From contig JAVBNG010000016.1 of NCBI GenBank assembly GCA_031551695.1, forward strand, positions 1 through 64,000: a stretch of 64,000 nt of DNA. Reading direction: 5' to 3'. The notes beneath the pieces were generated by a model that searched no databases, had not been told where the DNA came from, and saw only the letters and a program-made list of their open reading frames with translations. Source of the stretch: JAAYCI01 sp031551695 (GTDB lineage: Bacteria; Bacillota; Clostridia; Oscillospirales; Ruminococcaceae). The position numbers and the translations under genes are program-made. Every line of letters starts with the position of its first letter. Within the stretch, counting starts at the first letter, position 1. This document shows, one piece after another, positions 61,169-64,000 of the stretch.

Positions 61169-62380
61169 TTAATATTTTAACACTTTTTTCTTAATCAGCA
61201 CAACCGCCAGCACCAGCGCCAAAATGCCGGCTGACAGCTTTGCCACAATCACAGGGAACACCATTTCCGCGTTCACGCCGCCGGCAAAGGCCAGCACGTC
61301 GCCAAACACAAACGCGCCGGACACGGCAAACGCCACATTCAGCAGCTTGCCGCGGGTGTCCATTTCGTCAATCACGCTCCACACCGGGATGCTGTTGGCC
61401 AGCTGGGTCAACAGACCCGTGGACGCCTCGGTGCCGATTCCGATCTTGTCGCCCAGCCCCGCCATGACGCGGCCAAGGCGGCGGTTCAAAAATAAGATCA
61501 TGGGGAAGGCCCCTGCCAGCACAACGGCAATGAGCCCCACCAGCAACAGGCCCACCTGCAGCGGCACCCCGCCCAGCACGGGGTCGTCCTCCACCATCAG
61601 GTAAAACAGCGGCAGGCGGATGCCCGTGAGGTACTGGAAAATGGCGATGCCCGGGCTCACGGTGGCAATCCACGTGATGCCCTTGCCAAAGGCGGAAAAA
61701 ATCTTCACCATGCGGTTTTGGAAAAACACAAGGCCCAGCCCCACCACCAGCGCCAGCAAAATCACCGGCAGGGTGTTCAGCAGCAGCTGGCCAAAGGGTA
61801 TGGGCGTGGACGTGAACGACATGCACAGCCCGCCCAGAATGCAGCCTACAGGCAGCGTTACCACGCCCAGCAAAATGCCCGTGGCAAACAGGGTGTGGTC
61901 TTCGGGCCTGATCACTGTCAGCGCGTAGGGAATGGTGAAGCACACGGTGATGCCCATCATGCCCGCCACGATGATGCCCGCGTAGTTGCCGACGGCGGCA
62001 TTGCCTTCCGCCATCTGCATGGACATGGCGTAACCGCCCATGTCCAGCGCCAAGATGGAGCCGGGGAACATGGCCGGCGAGATGCCGAACAGGCTGTAGA
62101 TGGGAACAATGAGCGGCGACAGCACCCGCAGCAGCACCGGCGAAACAGCGATGATGCCCACGATGGCGAGGGCCAAATCGCCCATGGCCCCGAAGCCCGC
62201 GTCAAACCGCTCGCCATAGCCGTATTTGTTACCCCGCAGTTTGTCCACAAGGCCCACCAGCATAAACACGGCAATGATGGTCATGACCACGCTGCTGACG
62301 GAAAGGTTCTCGAAATAGTCTTTCAGCGAGCCCGTCAAAACCCCGATGTTTGTGACACTTTCCACCAATTCCGAGAACAT
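61169..62380 (-). CDS. eutH: Ethanolamine permease-like protein EutH
   Basis: 403 residues from the ATG at 62380, set by GGAGGGG; an upstream ATG would run into repeat copy D. About ten helices. MLVGLVDKLRGNKYGYGERFDAGF at the start and SILALDMGGYAMSMQMAEG (about 105-123) are EutH family signatures. In ethanolamine-using bacteria EutH takes up ethanolamine at low pH or low supply. No other eut gene, microcompartment gene or regulator is in this window, so it either serves a distant pathway or carries another substrate. Confidence 0.9.
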   Translation of the reverse strand: MFSELVESVTNIGVLTGSLKDYFENLSVSSVVMTIIAVFMLVGLVDKLRGNKYGYGERFDAGFGAMGDLALAIVGIIAVSPVLLRVLSPLIVPIYSLFGISPAMFPGSILALDMGGYAMSMQMAEGNAAVGNYAGIIVAGMMGITVCFTIPYALTVIRPEDHTLFATGILLGVVTLPVGCILGGLCMSFTSTPIPFGQLLLNTLPVILLALVVGLGLVFFQNRMVKIFSAFGKGITWIATVSPGIAIFQYLTGIRLPLFYLMVEDDPVLGGVPLQVGLLLVGLIAVVLAGAFPMILFLNRRLGRVMAGLGDKIGIGTEASTGLLTQLANSIPVWSVIDEMDTRGKLLNVAFAVSGAFVFGDVLAFAGGVNAEMVFPVIVAKLSAGILALVLAVVLIKKKVLKY

Positions 62381-62400
62381 GGCCCCTCCGCTTTTTAAAG

Positions 62401-62521
62401 GGCCGGGGCGGCGGTGCCCAACAGACATCTACCTTCCGCGTTCTGCATCGTACAATGCTACGCATTGTTCGATGCCAAACTTGCGGCTGATGATATCTTT
62501 ATGGGCACCGCCGCCCCGGCT
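62401..62521 (-). repeat. Structured intergenic repeat, copy D
   Basis: Outer arms 62402-62420 (GCCGGGGCGGCGGTGCCCA) and 62502-62520 pair perfectly over 19 bp. Conserved strands ACATCTACCTTCCGCG (62425-62440) and TTGCGGCTGATGATAT (62481-62496). Middle stem GTT..GCATCG/CGATGC..AAC and a perfect apical hairpin ACAATGC-TAC-GCATTGT. It lies between two minus-strand genes, so the favoured minus-strand reading is sense. Best-paired copy of the family. Confidence 0.9.
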
Positions 62522-62541
62522 CCAAATTTTCACCGCAAAAA

Positions 62542-64000
62542 CTAATTGCTCACCACAATCTCCACCGCGCACTTTTCCTCCGGCAGCCACTGCACCAGCA
62601 CCCGCTCTATCTCCGGCGTCTCCAGTGGCTTTGAAAGGAAATCGTTCATGCCGCTTTGCAAGAACATGTCCTGCACGTCGCCCACCACGTTCGCCGTAAG
62701 CGCCACGATGGGCACGTTCCGGAACCGCTCGCCCGGAAGCTCCCGAATCAGCTTGGTCGCGTCCACGCCGTCCAGCTCCGGCATCATATGGTCCATAAAC
62801 ACGATGTCATATTCGTTGTCCCGCACCATGTCCACCGCCTCGGCGCCGGACAGCGCCGTGGTGACGGTGGCGCCGTAGGCCTCGAACACGTTTTGCGCAA
62901 TGATGAGGTTGATCTCGTTGTCGTCCACCACCAAAAAGTGCGCGCCGTCCAGCCGCACCACGGTCGTTTCGGCTTCGTCCGCGCCGTCCATACCCTCCAC
63001 TTTTTCGTCCAGCAACCTCGCCAGCTGCACGCAGGTAAGCGGCGTGTACACAATTTTACAGTTCGGCAGCCATGTCGGCACGTCCTCCAGCTGGCGGGCC
63101 AAGGCAATCAGCTTTGTATTCGGGCAGCTGGCAGCGTTGATGCCGTCCTCCTTGTCCGCGTCAAACAGCACGTGGGTGTACCAGCCAAGGTCCTGCCCAT
63201 CGTCTATCACCGTGCACACGGCACCCAGTTTTTCCGCCTTTTGGGCAATCACGCCGGCCTTCACAGGGTCGCTGAACCAAAGCGCCACGCGGCGCACGCC
63301 GTCGCGGTGCTGGTAGGCCGAGCGCTCGTCCGCCACCTGCTGCACCACATAGAACGAGAAACAGGATCCCTCCCCGTACTCACTCTCCACCGTAATTTCG
63401 CCGTCCATCAGTTCCACCAGGTTTTTGGAAATGGCAAGGCCAAGGCCGGTGCCCTCTACGCTGCGGTTTTTGCGCGTGTCCACCTGGGAAAAGTTTTCAA
63501 ACAGCAGGGGAAGTTCCTCCCTGCGGATGCCGATGCCCGTGTCCCGCACGGTAACAGCCAGCTTGCAAAAGCCCGGCACAGTTGTGGGCGCCACGCGGAC
63601 GGAAAACACGATATGCCCCATTGGCGTAAACTTTACAGCGTTGGTAAGCAGGTTGATGGCAATTTGCTTCACGCGGGTCACGTCGCCAATCAGCTCCCGC
63701 GGCATGTCCGGGTCATCGTCGATGATGAAATCCAGCGGCTTTGTGCCGATGCGCACATCAATCATGGTGGCGACGTCGTTGATGAAGGAATCGATGAAAT
63801 ACCGCTCCGGTACCACCTCCACGGCGCCTGCCTCGATTTTGGAAAAATCGAGGATGTCGTTGATGATGGACAGCAGCGATTTGCCCGCATTTTTGATATT
63901 GCCGAGGTATTCCAGCACCACCGTGTCCGGGTAGCGCTTGATGGCGAGGTCCGTCATGCCAAGGATGGCGTTCATCGGCGTGCGGATCTCGTGGCTCATG
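62542..64000 (-). CDS. Hybrid sensor histidine kinase/response regulator (partial, N-terminus outside window)
   Basis: The window holds the last 486 residues. MSHEIRTPMNAILGM at the window edge is the H-box with the phosphorylated histidine, so the sensor part is missing. The ATPase domain shows the N-box NLLTNAVKFTP, G1 DTGIGI, F-box FENFSQVD and G2 GTGLGLAISK. A degenerate receiver-like region (about 230-325 of this part) comes next, then a full receiver domain with VVDDNEIN and the phospho-aspartate in VFMDHMMPELDG and the lysine in FLSKP. Signal and target are unknown. Confidence 0.92.
   Translation of the reverse strand, partial: MSHEIRTPMNAILGMTDLAIKRYPDTVVLEYLGNIKNAGKSLLSIINDILDFSKIEAGAVEVVPERYFIDSFINDVATMIDVRIGTKPLDFIIDDDPDMPRELIGDVTRVKQIAINLLTNAVKFTPMGHIVFSVRVAPTTVPGFCKLAVTVRDTGIGIRREELPLLFENFSQVDTRKNRSVEGTGLGLAISKNLVELMDGEITVESEYGEGSCFSFYVVQQVADERSAYQHRDGVRRVALWFSDPVKAGVIAQKAEKLGAVCTVIDDGQDLGWYTHVLFDADKEDGINAASCPNTKLIALARQLEDVPTWLPNCKIVYTPLTCVQLARLLDEKVEGMDGADEAETTVVRLDGAHFLVVDDNEINLIIAQNVFEAYGATVTTALSGAEAVDMVRDNEYDIVFMDHMMPELDGVDATKLIRELPGERFRNVPIVALTANVVGDVQDMFLQSGMNDFLSKPLETPEIERVLVQWLPEEKCAVEIVVSN

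Overview
The window is chromosomal DNA from a GC-rich, low-mobility Firmicute, most likely a member of the Clostridia (Oscillospirales/Ruminococcaceae type; inferred from gene content, not proven). Supporting signs are an asp23-fakA-secA run, a complete Rnf complex in the order C-D-G-E-A-B, NiaR, a spore-former style FapA protein, DUF3048 lipoproteins, strong Shine-Dalgarno sequences and consensus sigma-A promoters. I see no rRNA, tRNA, CRISPR array, phage or intact insertion sequence. Most of the window is ordinary, densely packed core genome.

Layout. 1-7.3 kb (minus): secA (cut by the window edge), fakA, an Asp23-like gene and two membrane genes. 7.6-12.7 kb (plus): threonine deaminase, a DUF815 AAA ATPase, a RING-like/DUF2628 protein, then rpsF-ssb-rpsR behind a perfect promoter. 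12.9-18.1 kb: the rnf operon. 18.3-21.4 kb: niaR (minus), a small operon ending in RidA, and a DMT permease. 21.4-26.4 kb (minus): a molybdenum operon running moeA-like, modA, modB, modC, then a nucleotidyltransferase fused to a ModE-like DNA-binding domain, behind a promoter carrying a ModE-like inverted repeat. 26.8-30.7 kb: three tandem DUF3048 lipoproteins. 30.8-34.9 kb: an ABC ATPase with a giant FtsX-type permease. 35-36.8 kb (minus): aldolase and 8-oxoguanine glycosylase. 37.3-47.4 kb (plus): rlmB, a very long degenerate P-type-ATPase-like protein, an EF-G-like GTPase, greA with a two-hairpin leader, lysS and ruvX. 47.6-55.9 kb: glycosyltransferases, a LUD protein, a CmpB-type membrane protein, plsC, a MATE exporter, a BMP lipoprotein and 5-formyl-THF cyclo-ligase. 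56.0-57.5 kb (minus): an encapsulin shell gene with its EncFtn ferritin-like cargo, followed by a frameshifted remnant of a surface protein. 57.7-64 kb: FapA, a pair of FUSC/ArAE-type membrane proteins, a lone eutH and the 3' part of a hybrid histidine kinase.

The most unusual signal is not a gene. About 120-bp intergenic elements occur four times (4536-4655, 41953-42070, 48984-49108, 62401-62521), with a half copy at 8855-8900. All share conserved internal strands, but the outer stem, middle stem and apical hairpin differ in sequence from copy to copy while staying base-paired within each copy. That is compensatory covariation, as expected of a structured RNA or a hairpin-forming DNA element. 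I do not recognise it as a named family. The second is the 1276-residue protein at 38090-41920, which keeps the P-type ATPase layout but has lost the phosphorylation motif and carries a disordered N-terminal half of about 700 residues.
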